Positions 33,804 through 45,811 of a DNA stretch of 64,000 nt are shown here, one piece after another. Position 1 is the stretch's first letter, and every line of letters begins with the position of its first letter. The position numbers were made by a program, and so were the translations under genes. The notes below the pieces were generated by a model. That model did not search any database and was not told where the DNA came from. It was given only the letters and a program-made list of their open reading frames with translations. Source of the stretch: Lepiota brunneoincarnata (lineage: Eukaryota > Basidiomycota > Agaricomycetes > Agaricales > Agaricaceae). Location of the stretch: assembly GCA_023014365.1 (NCBI GenBank), contig JAEBUN010000035.1:1-64000 (forward strand). The letters are read 5' to 3'.

Positions 33804-34046
33804 TTAAGGAAGCTCCGGGTGTCACAGCCATGGTGAACCCTCATGACGCATAAGCAGCAACCACAAGGAACTCTATTCATCTATATACTATGTCATATAA
33901 TATTCGCTACTATCTATGGGGAAAGAAATCGACCTGAACGAAAGAGTAAAATAGAAACACCTGATAATTTACTGGTCATTTTTGGATCAAAAGTTCGTTT
34001 ACAATAGTTCAATATTCAATATTCAGATCCCAGGCGCCATTGATGA

Positions 34047-34250
34047 TGTAAGGCTGCTGCAATGTCCGGGGGTAAAAGACTGATGTATTCGATTAGCTAC
34101 GTGGCACGTATTTTATATGTTCTACGTGTCCGAGTTTCTACGAGATTCGGAACTAAAAGGAATGGGAAGTATGTAGAAGCGAGAGAGAGAGAGAGGATAG
34201 AGCGAAGTTTTCTACGTAAATGAGTGAAAGAGAGTAAGTCTCTCATGGAT
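34047..34250 (+). repeat. Dispersed repeat, copy 2 (3' part lost)
   Basis: Begins TGTAAGGCTGCTGC, keeps GGGGGTAAAAGACT, GATTAGCTACGTGGCACG and a GAGAGAGAGAGAGAG run at about 34177, but lacks the GACGTCCTC terminal palindrome found in copies 1 and 3. It lies about 245 bp after the P450-2 stop. Confidence 0.65.
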
Positions 34251-36941
34251 ATACACCGTTGTCACACTATCCACCTTCTTGCCCTGATTTCAGCACATGT
34301 ATCTGCCACCAAACCTGATTATTGTAAGCTTGCCTCCGGTATTGGTTGATTTTCAATCGAACAATCAGAACTCGTTCTGTCACTTAAACATTTACTCACA
34401 TAGAAGAGGCATAGCCAAGGGTTGGGTACATGAAATGCCGTGTACGGTAGACTTACTTCCGGCCACTTGAAAGACTTAGACTTGGGAGGCAAATTTGCTC
34501 TTCTATGGTGAAGAATATCACCAACGTGTTCTCACTCTAAGTAAATTTCTCATTCTACTATCTGTCCGTCCAACCTCGATGGGTAAAGGGCCCATTGTTG
34601 ACATAATCAGGACGAGGCTCTACCCTGCGGAGACCCATTGTAAAACGCGTAATACGTTCGCAACAAAAACAGTTAAAACGAGCGTGACTGATGGAATAGT
34701 CGTTTGGGCTCAAGTCCGTCAAGTGTGAGAAAAGCTGCACGCGGAATTAGGAGATAACAAGTAGTGACAGTAGGATCGAGGAGCGAGAGGGGGAGAGACA
34801 GTAAGGAGGGGAGGGAAACTCCTCTGCGAGGTGCTCGAGCACCCGAATTTATACTACGAAATCGAGACAATAAGCTGCGAAAAGTTGAGTGAGTCGCGAA
34901 GGGAAGTGAAGTGGACAAGTATCTACTGTGACAAAGGAGAAAGTACGCTAAGGAGGGGGGCAGCATTGTGCCACCGGGAGCGACAATGCGTCGGAAGCCT
35001 GAGGCGCGTCAAGGGTTGACTGGGACAATAGTGGGGAGGGGAGCGCAAGTCGAGCTGTGCGCATAGGTGTGTTTCCTCTCTCACACTATTCCTTGCTGAA
35101 CAAGGCCCAGTTATGTCTCTGTTTGCCGATCATATACACAACGTTACAGAGCATTGTAACCCTTTCATCTGTGCACTGCAGAATTGTAAATAAGCTTGCC
35201 ATGAAGGAATGTATATTGACCTGAACGATGGGACCCCGACAGTGCTGCTGGATGGGTGAACAAATTATAAGAATTCCAGGCAGCTAACAAGAACATGCAG
35301 CAGTGATACACTGTTATCACTTTGGTTGAGGAATCTTAGGACGAACAAGGCTTAGATATAAAAAGCATTGGTCGAACAGGCACCATATTAAACTCGAAGT
35401 TCCAGACCCTGCAAAAGTGACTGAAACTTACTCTCGCGCAGAGAGGATTCACCTCTGGCCCACTTCTCCCCACCCGATGTCGGAATCCCCTGGCCGGAGA
35501 TTCAGCATTGCGAGACTATCAGATGTACTTCTACATATGAGGCATCAACCACCGGATGGCACAGAAACGATGTACCACTGCCCACCAAGTTTGCATATCA
35601 GAAACCCCATTCAAGGAAGAACTCATTGATAATAAAATAGCAAACGCGCCACCTGCCAGCATTCTCCAACACTTCCCCTGGCCGCTCAACCCTCTACATC
35701 CTCTATTACACCCTCCATTTTCCATGTATCTGAGCATATATCAGAATCTCACAATTAAGCCTGCTACTTCCTTAGTTTAGTGGCTCATAATGTGAGGATA
35801 TAGGAGAGACATAAATCAAGTCACAAGGTCGACCTCAGAAAGGATGAAGAGCTCTCAAGGAACAGCACTGAATGGCTACCCGGTGTAAGCCCGAGGACGT
35901 GGCTTACACCAGGATTCGCACTTCTTCGACGTGAGTGATTTTCCATTCTTCGCCGGGTTCATCAAAACAAGAGTAGGCGCTGGAGGAGTATTTAGGTTTC
36001 AGTACGTGGGGCTCACCCGAATGGATGATGAAAGTTGAATTGAGCAATCAGGAGCCGATCGAGTACGCATCTGCAATGGAAGTCTGCGACACAACTTACT
36101 ATCCTGCGGCCAGTCTCCCGAACCTCTTCGGACAACGGTGCGCCCCCTTTGGCAGGTGGGATTTGACAAGCATGACTTGCCGCTGTAGCACTATAAGCGT
36201 CTTAGTCGTTCCACGTCTAAGGCTCCAGCTAGAAAGCTGGCTAACCATTTGAAATTGGAGTCACGGTGCCTCTTATGGGGGGTTTGTTTGAAACCAGGGA
36301 ACGCTTCAGTCCACTGCGGATTATTGCACAGACTAGAACCCGGAACTGAACCTAGGGAACTTCAGGACCGGACACCAAGGCTCTCCGGGCGAGTGCTAAC
36401 CTGTTACAATGCAATTGTCGCATATACGACAAAATATGAATGGGACAAGTATACACTGATTACGGGCAAGTTGCAATAGACTACTGCTGACAATAATGAG
36501 CAGAATTTAAGGGACATTTTGGGTATCCTGATCGTGAGTAGGGCTATTTGAAGTCCGGTTTGAGCCTGAAGCCGGTTTCTCTATGTGTGCGGTCCTATTT
36601 CTATGGCTTATCACAGTCTCATTGGCACGTCTACAGGCGCTCTCACACTCCGAAAGAAATTAGCAATTCCTTTCCGGTCCCTTTTCCAAGTTCCAAGAAA
36701 TGTCAGGGAAGATTACCTCAACCAACTTCTTCATGGTCTTGCGTTCAGCGTAGTAGGGGTAGTGGCTCAGGGTATGGGGTGACTCTTGTTCAACGACTGG
36801 TCACGGATGACCTCAAGCCCTGCATTGAACGACCGGTCTCCCTTGAACACGAATTTGCTCGGAGATCTACGAAACTACCCATGCTCAGAAGATTTGCAAT
36901 TGGTTCACTAGTTCATATGCATCGATTGTGCCACATATGTC
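34251..36941. other. Intergenic region, no convincing gene
   Basis: Short open frames only. The part at about 36165-36420 is duplicated at about 39304-39545. The stretch near 34740-35080 is purine-rich and may be a remnant of a transposon internal region (inference). Confidence 0.45.
36165..36420 (+). repeat. Diverged direct repeat left of P450-3
   Basis: Shares an ordered series of matches with 39304-39545, such as CTGGCTAACCATTTGAAAT / CTGACTAACCATTCGAAAT, CAGTCCACTGCGGAT / CAGTTCACTGCGGAT and TGTTACAATGCAAT / TGCTACAATGCAAT. The two copies bracket P450-3. Confidence 0.6.
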
Positions 36942-39153
36942 TCAGTAGTTAATCCGTTGATCCCGAAGATCCTTCTTCTCTTCCTCTGTTAGCCCCTCCT
37001 CAAAAGGCTTGAACGTGTTAGTTGCATCTATGAACGAGCTTCTCAAAACTTGGGCGCGTTGAGCGCTACGAGGCGTGATTGTGCAACGAAACGGACGGGG
37101 TGCGAGTGTGATATCCTTAGGAAGATGAGCAAGATCCGGCTGTCCGAACGCATTATTTCGGACTTACACTGTTGAAGTCCTCGATATCAACCTTGATAGG
37201 TTGCAATGTCACAGGGTCTTTGGCTGGTTGGAAATCAAATGCCCAAAGTAATCGTATTGTCGTTAAGGCCTGTTTAATTGTGAATTGTCCATCGCCAAGT
37301 GATATATCTGATACAGAAACGGACCATAGTATCGTTGGCCACATGCATCCCAGGACATATGCGCTGAAGCAGTGATTGCCAGTTAGTCTTTTGGGAGCCG
37401 GACCAGAGATACATTGCTTTCGCTCACCCTTCCACCGCCAAAGATGAGCGTGTCCCGAAAGTCTCGTCCTTGCTCTTTAGTTTTCGTGCCAAAGTCATTT
37501 TTCAGGTAACGCTCCGGATTGAAAGCTTCTGGGTCTTCAAAGTATTCGGGATCATGGAATATAGCCCCTATTGACATTGATCAGTCACAAAGGCAGAACG
37601 TAGCGACAAACGGAAGACCAGTACACAAATTAATGAACAGCATCGCGTCACGAGGTATTAAATAGCCCCTGTACTAGGAATTTGTCATGGGTTGGAAGGG
37701 GCTGGGATTGTCAAGGAACTTGCTCACATGAACGTCATCAAGCATGGCATGCGGTAATGCCATCGGCAACATTGGCCTATATCTACCGACCTATATCATG
37801 GTTAACGCCGCTCAGATCTAACACTATGCTGATGATCGCACACCTCTTTGATGAGCGCGGCAATGTAGGGCATTTGTTTCACGTCGTTGAGGACAGGGAG
37901 CCTCTCATCTCCAACGATAGCGTCGATTGCCGCTTGGGCGGACTTCTGAACGTCCGGAAAGGCAGTGACCAGTAAAATTAGGGACATTAGGAAGGCTGCA
38001 GACGTATCCGTGCCTCCTTCCAGCAACACGATACCCAGGTAGCTAGACATTGGCGTTTAGTCCTAGTCAAGCTCGGGCGCTGAAAGATGCACTCACGCTA
38101 CGGCGTCTCTGTCCAAATCCAGCTCCTCCTGCTTTAAAAGTGTTTCCTCTATCATTGACCTCGGGTCTTCGCCCCTTTTAGCACGATCCTCGCATTCTTG
38201 GTATAGTCGCCAGAGTAACGCTTCTCTCGGCTTCTTCGCATCATCGCAGGCCTGCATCCATGGCGCCCACCTTCTTGGAACATACTTGAGGAAGGGAAGC
38301 ATGTCAATAGGAGGATGGGTTCCCGGGCTAACTGTGTGCTCAATCGCGTGGAGTGCTTCAAAAAATATCGTTGCAGTCGGGGGAGGTGTAGTGGGGTATG
38401 CGTGTGCCGTACACAATACATTTTGCAACTGAGTGAGTGTAGCGTCGAATGGCGTATTGGAAAACCTGTGAGGTAATTATAGATAGAGAGAGAGGAGATC
38501 AGGAAGATTGCGAACCTCTGGCTTCTCAAGAAGATCGCAAAGCAGCTGAGAGCTTTCTGCCTCTTGGATGGACCGGTATTTCGCTACCCCCTGAGGAGAG
38601 AGCGAATGGCTCAGTAGTTTTTTCAGCGAACGTAATTGGGATCCTAGAGTGGATCAACGACGGCGCCCAGGGGACGCAGAGGAGTTCGAACATACCGGAC
38701 TTCATGAATCCCATATGATTTCCGTTCGTAACTTGGTCGACCAGGAACATCGACGGACGGTTACTCGCCGCCCATCCGGTCTTATCAACGAGTTCTTTTA
38801 CAGCGGTAGCGCTTGAGAGGACGACCATGGTGCCTGACGCTATCTTGAGCTGAATCAAACTATAATCAGGTCAGGTTCGTGCGGCGACGACACCAGGACT
38901 TACAGAGAATATATCACCCCACTGGCGAGCCCATTTTTGAAATCTTGTTTCTGATTACAACTGCGAATGTGCAACTGAAAGGGAGAGCTTACTGAATATG
39001 TGGCTCGGAACGGGGGAAGATGTGCAAGTTACCCAGGACAGGAATGGTTGGCGGTCCGGGTGGCAAACCGGACTTGCGCCTCCCAGCTCTCAAAAATATA
39101 TAAGCGAAGCTGGCGAGGAGCAACAGGGGAGTGCCAATATGTATGATGGTCAT
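36942..39153 (-). CDS. Cytochrome P450-3, one homopolymer frame break
   Basis: Monooxygenase of a different subgroup from P450-1/4. The start at 39153 encodes MTIIHIGTPLLLLASFAYIF (membrane anchor), then LPPGPPTIPVLGNLHIFP. Splicing gives FQKWARQWGDIFS, LKIASGTMVVLSS, LRSLKKLLSHSLSPQ, EAESSQLLCDLLEKPE, the I-helix LEGGTDTSAA, EVGRYRP (ExxR), YRGYLIPRDAM, FNPERYL and the haem loop FGGGRRICPGM, then RLLWAFDF. It ends RDQRINY at 36942. The one break is in the A6 run at 38360-38365, where five bases would keep PDCNDIFEALHAIEH in frame. The helix C tryptophan appears as Leu. Flanked by diverged direct repeats. Confidence 0.8.
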
Positions 39154-39303
39154 TGTAGTTGAAGGTAGAGAAAACTGAGTTTATTATACACCGTCTGGGA
39201 ACTGTCGTACTCTGGCGGACAGCAGGGATCCTGGAACCTGTTACGTACTGCACTCGGGGAATGCCGTGAGCCGTGACAGGCGCCCCGGAGACCCCCCATC
39301 TTC

Positions 39304-39545
39304 CAAGATCATGCGTCTAGAAAATTTCCAGCCTCCTTATTTGCTCCCAAGTTCATTCCATCTGGAAGACTGACTAACCATTCGAAATCACGTCACCGCG
39401 TCTCTTACGAGGGCTCAAACTCGAGGACGCCTCAGTTCACTGCGGATAGTTATGGTGGCACAGACGTATGTGATAACCCGAGGCTAAGCTTGGAATCGGT
39501 CATCAGGGTTCTCCGGGTGAGTGCTTATCTGCTACAATGCAATGG
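39304..39545 (+). repeat. Diverged direct repeat right of P450-3
   Basis: Partner of 36165-36420, in the same orientation. It lies just upstream of the P450-3 start, so it could have carried promoter sequence. Confidence 0.6.
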
Positions 39546-40640
39546 ATTTGATAAGGGTGGGGACGATGTCCTTACTGGGGAATACAGTGGAGTACGGACC
39601 AATCAATTGATTCATTGACAGTTGAGCAAGATCTAAATCCCCGTCCCAACACCCCCAACTCCACCGCTTTCGTTTCGAGCGTTCCACGCATATCCTTACA
39701 AGACCGACTGCCCCGTACCCAGGGCAGATGACAATGCCCCCATTAGGGGAGGTTCGTGCGCGGCCGCGACCTCTTCGACGGGGGTTGGCTCCTCCCAGCC
39801 GCTAGCAGAGCTGAGATGCGGAAGGGAACCTCTTACAACACCCTGATTGAGGACGATGTCGAATAATGTTAGATACACATTCCGCCAGCGGCTAGACGTG
39901 AGCCGAGCTGATGCCATCAGTACCATCAGCGGAATCAGCGGAGTTTGAGATTACCAGCTTGGGTGATGGCCTCGGTACAAGTATTCCATACCTCGACAGA
40001 ATTACTCAGAGGCTGTTGATTTGCCCCTCTAGGTGCTTTTAGTCGCAGCCTTGGGCGTAGTTATCTGCCCGCGTACATCCGAACTTTCTATTGCCGCTAG
40101 CTCCACACGCACGGTTCAGTAGTTACTTATGAACACCCTCGTGACCCTCCGCTCGCTGTGATGGCGCGCCGAGCCAAGGTTATCCGATTATAAAATGTGG
40201 GGGCGTGAAGTGCAGCCTTGCGTTGAAATTTCGACGCACACAGGTTGTAAGAGGTCGTAGCTCCCCCGCACAGATAACTTGGATGATTTGAACCAAGACT
40301 TTGTCTGATGCACCTTTGACAAACACCGATCTGTACGACTGAGGCCATGTGGAATCTGGGCCTAAATGTCTTCTAAAGTCCCTTTCTCGGGCCCTTCTTG
40401 GTTCAGTACCGGGTAATGGCGAACTTGAAGGACCCGACAGACTCATGCAGGTTTAGACAATGTACACATGTTCGTGCAATCAACCTCCCTAAGTACGAAT
40501 ACATCGTCTTGGGAGAGTTAGTTGGGAGCATTTCATCTGAAGTAGGTAGGATCCAATTGCAAATAGCTACAAACACTTGAAGACTTTCCACTACAGCGAC
40601 TCGTTCTACCATGCTCACTCGGCCGTCTCAAGTAGTCATA
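39546..40640. other. Intergenic between P450-3 and P450-4
   Basis: No domain-bearing frame on either strand. Minus-strand open frames at 39696-39926 and 40180-40446 show no recognisable features. Confidence 0.45.
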
Positions 40641-42871
40641 TCAAGCGACCGTCTCAAGCAGCTCACGTACATAATCCCCCCGCGGAATGATCCTGAATTC
40701 GAAGGGAAGGGGATGACTATCTCCAATGTCAGCAATTTAGGCCAGCCATAATTTAGATAACGAACCTGGCAAGGCCATAAGTGAAGTCAGGCTTGACGGC
40801 TATGGGCTTCCCATTCTCATCCAACCCGGGCCGGATATCGAACACGGAAATGAGTGTTGCAATCGTGATGAACAGTTGTTCAAAGGCCACATATTTGCCG
40901 GGACAAACCCTGCGACCGCATCCATACACGACGTCGAAGTGCTCGAGAGCAGTAGCCGGAGAACGCCCTTCTATACCCTCTACAAACCGCGCCGGATTAA
41001 ACTCTGCCGGGCGGGCGAATATTGCAGGGTTGCGGAGGATCTTCCTAGTTCAAGGATGAGATGGGCATAATCGAACAAACATGACTAATGGACTTGCCAG
41101 AGACTTCCTATCACTATGGAACCAGCAGGGATATGATAAGCCTTCGTAGTTATCTTCTGCGACTGTGACGTGCGGAATGGCTGGGACGAGATGACGTGAG
41201 CTTTAGTAAGCAATTTCAAGTACAATCGTGCATACCTAGCGGTGCAGGGGGGTTCCATCTAGAAAAATTAGACGGATGGGAGAAGAGCATAAGAATGGAC
41301 AACTGTACCGTAGAATTTCCCGGACCAGCGCATCGACATAGGGCAGCGATTGTTGATCTTCGAAGTCAGGAAGGCGACCTTTGCCCACAACCTCATCAAC
41401 CTCCCGTTGAGCACGAGCAAATACTTTTGGGTATGCGACCATCGCGAGGATAAATGTGTGCAATGAAATCGCAATCTGATGGGGCGAAAGTTAGACTCAT
41501 AGGAGGGAAGTACCAAGAAGGACATACCGCTTCCGTCCCGGCTATTGAACACAAATGAGCTGGTGAGAACAGGCTTCCGAGGAGCGAAGAGCACATACCA
41601 AAGTATGCCGTCCCGGCAGCAGCCTCGATGGAATCAATATCGTTCTCCGATCCCGCATCTGCAACAACTCTCGAAACGAACGAAGGGTGGTCATTTCCTT
41701 TTGCCTAATAAAACATGGAAATCATCAATGATGAATGTGCAAAAGGCGGAAACCAAAGCCTACCAATTCGTCAACGACTCTCCGGAATGGTGTCTGTCGA
41801 GCCGTGATGGCCTTTTCTTTGCATTCGCGGGCTTCTCTGCGGAAACCCACCTCCTGGGATAAGCCATTCTGGGATATAACGTACTGGGAAACGTGTTGGA
41901 GGACTGCAGACACTTTGAAGGAGAACAAAATAAAAACTCACACACAGGGAAGACATCAACCTAGGTAGGAGTCATGTGAGTGTGCATTATGTCAACAAGC
42001 GGAAAAGGAAACTAACAAGGTACGCGCCGGGAACAGCAACCTTGGACCAAGCCATGATAACATCATCCGCCATCTGGACGAGGTAAGAGGTTTGAGGTGT
42101 AACCTCCATCCCGTATGTTACGCCCATCAGGAAACCAGCGACGTGCCTATTGTGGGATGCATAAGAAGCAATATATCGATGCTAAAAATGCATAGTTACG
42201 CACATGTGGAGGTGTCTTAACGACTCATTTGGTGAGGCTATGATTTTCGAAACAACGTCATGCGCGGCTTTGACAAGTGTTGGCCTGTATTCAGCGACAA
42301 CGGACTCTTGGAAACGCGAATGGAAGAGCTTTCGTTGATCTCTCCAAATTTTCCCTTTCCGACAAATTGAGTCCAGAGCGAGAGGATAGCGATAGGATAT
42401 CCGACTGACCATAGTTACGGAAGGCAAATATCCACTCCAAGCCCATCCTAACGAGAAAATTAGTGTAATCCCTGGAACAAGGGAGGACTTCCATACAAGC
42501 TGCTTATCATCGTCGAGTATGGCCGATCCGAATAATTCGTGCCACGTTTATTGAAGAGCTCATTGAGGATGTCCAAGGAGCTGACCACAAAGATATGCGT
42601 ATTCCAGACCGACAGATGCACAATGTCGCCTAGACAAAACAATGGGATGAACGGAAGAGGGGGTATAGGATGATATCTATTCACCATACTTGTCGGCCAG
42701 ATTGCTGTATGTGAGCGCCTCCGCCTTCCTTGGGATATCCAAGAGGTTTCCTATAAGAGGCCTGCCCGGTGGACCCGGTGGCTTTGAGCCCTTAGGGCTT
42801 CGGTTCTTCAAAACAGCTACTCCGAGACACAAGACAAGCAAGGCGGCGACTGGGTACATTGATGTATCCAT
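40641..42871 (-). CDS. Cytochrome P450-4 (OrdA-like), inverted paralogue of P450-1
   Basis: Start 42871 (MDTSMYPVAALLVLCLGVAV), hinge PPGPPGRPLIGNLLDIP, then GDIVHLSVWNTHIFVV, KIWRDQRKLFHSRFQESV, GVTYGMEVTPQ, the I-helix AGTEA on a 14-nt microexon (41528-41541), EILR (ExxR) and the haem loop YGCGRRVCPGK. It ends GDYVRELLETVA at 40641. All exon boundaries match P450-1, including the GC-AG intron after G-S-L-W. One extra base at about 41841 (GGGTTTCCGCAG versus GGGTTTCGCAG in P450-1) breaks the frame inside WLIPGGGF/RREA. Where P450-1 has its three breaks, P450-4 is in frame. A TATATA box at 42911-42916 is about 40 bp before the ATG. Next gene on the same strand is the terpene synthase. Confidence 0.82.
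41528..41541 (-). other. 14-nt microexon encoding the P450 I-helix motif (P450-4)
   Basis: Minus strand CCGGGACGGAAGCG between TTCAATAG and GTATGT. It encodes A-G-T-E-A and sits at the same place as in P450-1. Confidence 0.72.
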
Positions 42872-44452
42872 GTTGAGAGTCTTAGAGTAACAAACTCGTT
42901 GAAGGCAAGCTATATATTACATATGGTGAAGCAGATTTGGTCTACTCTCCCCATGCCCAACGGGATTTGATGCGAACGAAACACGGGGTTTTCGACAGTG
43001 CGAAGGATCTGTGCCCGCTGCGCTCGGCCCGCCGATCAGAGTGGCCGGGGTCTTGTTCGAGGAGAATTGATCAGTCAATGATCGATGATCAGTCGATTGA
43101 CAGCCATGAAATCAGACACGTTACAACAATAATAAAAAGCACTAGATCGCTTTAATTCTTTGATCCGCCGGAGCACCGCACAGGGGCAAGGCAACAATGC
43201 AACAGGCTGGACGTCGGATGACGACGGGCAAAGGAAAATCCTCAAGGATGCCGGAGACAAGTCCCGAACTGTCACATTACCCACCCCCCCACCCCCCCTG
43301 TACCACCGGCCGCGGTGGGCAGGCTGTGATAGAATAGTTCCTCACGCTCCGGCAAAGACGCAACACACTTACCCCGCGGCTATACGTTGTGCCTATCTAA
43401 GTTAGCCACCATACAACGATCCCCCTTCTGGTGATGTTCATAACGCCCGTCGCAACCAAGAAAATTTACCAAGAACCACCGGTTCGAGAGGATATCCGGA
43501 ATATCTGCTGGGGATGGGTTAGGGTGGGACAGTGGATGCCGAACCGTGGTCCTTTACACCTTTTCCCAAGTTGATTGGTCTGGAGCTTACGGTTTATGAA
43601 ACATATGCCTCCTGCCTAGCCACCTTAAGCAAGTCTATGGGTCCTCATTTTGATCTTTGCACTGAAGGACGGCTAGTCAAGGTATCAATAGGTCGTTAAA
43701 ACCCACTTGCGAACGGAGCTCTGATTTTTCATAGAGTGTAGGAGGGACGTCCTCTCGGCTACGCGAGGACGTCACGATTATCTAAATTACTTCCTTTCAC
43801 TCATTTACATAGAAACTCGCTCCTTATCTCAGCCACGTTCTCTAGTTTTTACATACTTTCACTCCTTTTAGACCCGAATTTCGTAGAAACTCGGACTCAT
43901 AGAGATATAGAATATGTTCCACGTAACCAATCGAATATAATGTCTTTTACCCCCGAACTCAGCAGCAGCCTTACAGTTGCAAGAGCAAGGGTAATGATAG
44001 TGCAGCAAGAGCGAGAGAAGTGGTAAAATAACGTAGGGTGTCCGCCGACTGATACGTCGAGGTGCACGAGCATCAAATTTTCTCGTCAAGTCCATGTCGA
44101 ATTCATGAGTGCGTCTACAATGTGCTGAGAGGGAAAATAAACACCGCAGCCAAGGAATGAAGCAAAAATGTGTGGTAAAGACAAATATTTATTAGGCCTC
44201 CAAACACGATGCCCCTCGTCTTGCGGGATCGCATTGGGGAGGGCGCTTGCGTAAGCGAGCTTCCTCTCTCACGCCACGAAGCTAACCCTGACGTCCAGCA
44301 CCAGGGAATTCTCTAGTTCACAAGACAGCTTCTATTCGCAATCTACATTGCTTGCAGGAATATAAAGTATTAGATATCTATGAATGACTCGAACTAGTAT
44401 ACTGGTGCGCTGAATTGGCGCAACATTACTTGAAAATCTCGAATAAAGGGAA
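42872..44452. other. Intergenic between P450-4 and terpene synthase
   Basis: Carries the P450-4 promoter side, a C-rich run near 43286-43298, dispersed repeat copy 3 and, near 44230-44280, a palindromic stretch GCGCTTGCGTAAGCGAGC. No gene supported. Confidence 0.5.
43737..43975 (-). repeat. Dispersed repeat, copy 3 (inverted)
   Basis: The reverse complement begins TGTAAGGCTGCTGCTGAG, carries GGGGGTAAAAGAC and ends with GACGTCCTC, loop, GAGGACGTC, CCTCCTACA. Full-length relative of copy 1 in opposite orientation. Confidence 0.7.
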
Positions 44453-45811
44453 CTAAAAACTGTAGGTACCTGCCCCTTTCGACTCAGTCGGGTGGGGATA
44501 AACTTCTGCCTTTTCCTCCTGGCTCACTCTGGGCAACTTCTTTACTCGACGTCCGGCCTGAATTGCGAGGCCTTGCTTTCCGAAATACCGCTCGCTCTAT
44601 GAATTAATGAGATGCTGAAATTGAGGAAAAGTCAGGGTGAAGTCCGCCCACCTCAAAGCTCCAGGAATCATTTCCCCGTACCCAGTTCCCTAGGCCGTCA
44701 CAGTAGGTACGGAGTTCCCGATCGATAGGTCCGCCGTATGTAGGAATGTTTTTCCACTCCTGCATGAATTGTTCGACAAGGTCGTCGTGCAACCTCGAAA
44801 TCCAATTGATGGCGTTCTGGACATCCAGCTGATATTGTTGCATCACGACAGTGACGAGGATTGTGGCCATCGTCCCCTTTGGCTTGTCTGATGCATTTTT
44901 GTCAGTCAGACACTCTTGCAAGCAAATAAATCACTTACTCAACGTTGTATGAGCAAAGATCATTTCCAATGATCAGCATGTCAATGCAAAGCTCGGATAG
45001 CTTCATGATGACAGGGTGCTTCATGACATCGTCGGGAATATTCATGTACAGTTCGCATATCGCGAATGAAGGCTTCGCTCCGATAGTGTCTCTGCGGACC
45101 TCGAAATAGGTATCAACCGTTCGGACGTGGTTGACAGTCCTGTCGATTGCTTGCTCAACCACTGCGTCCATGTATTCTTGGAAAGTATCCACAAATCGAC
45201 GTTGCGAGACGGGAGTAGCTATCTTGACAGCATTGGCCCAAAACCTTGGAGTCACCTATGTAAGCTTCGATGAAATATATGCAAAGAGAGTAAAGGGCTC
45301 ACTGGCGAGCAACTTCGCCTCCGATCCATTCGCCCTTTGGTCTGGGCTTTGATGGATTGCGAATCGCATCCATCACGATGTCTGCTTGAATTCTGGCTTC
45401 CTTGTCATCGGCCACATCGGAATATTCATCGATAACGAAAAACAGGTTCATCAAGTCGCAGCCGACCCTGCATCCGGCTGGAGAGGGGTCAGCATCATAA
45501 TTGGAAATAGATAGGGACAAGGGCAACCTTTGTCAAGTAGCGGGTATGCCAATGACGCAAGTAAGTCTTTCCAGGAATACTCAGCATTCACTCCGAGGTA
45601 CAGGGAAATGCGAGGAAAACTTACTGAAGTCGCATTTATTGAATGCTTGTTGCGCTTTGGGGCTGAAGGCCCTGAAGGACTCGCACCAGGCAGAGGATTC
45701 CTTCTTACAGACAGGATAGTGGGGGTTGATGTGTCGAGGCCAAGCCCAGTTCCGCAAGGTGTCTGGGATGAACAAGACATCGGAGGCTTGGGTAGGAGGG
45801 GGTGGAGCCAT
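44453..45811 (-). CDS. Sesquiterpene synthase (delta6-protoilludene synthase-like clade)
   Basis: Class I terpene cyclase converting farnesyl diphosphate to a sesquiterpene, and the scaffold enzyme of the region. The start at 45811 is the first ATG (MAPPPPTQ), followed by [19 protein letters not shown]. The aspartate-rich motif lies in [15 protein letters not shown] (D-E-Y-S-D) and the NSE metal site in [11 protein letters not shown]. The carboxy end spliced from a last exon is [13 protein letters not shown], with the conserved Arg-Tyr pair, and the stop is at 44453-44455. Length is about 350 residues. Placement in the 1,11-cyclising clade is from recognised residue patterns, not from a tree. 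At about 44860-44864 the frame shifts between GDDGH(N) and ILVTVVMQQ. It is one base out, and no intron fits. A TATAAGAG box is at 45875-45882. The gene is divergent from P450-5. Confidence 0.85.

Noticed and set aside
38640..38720. Apparent loss of the helix C region in P450-3
   Set aside because: A 53-bp intron (GTATGTTCG to CTCTAG) removes the problem and recovers LRSLKKLLSHSLSPQ.
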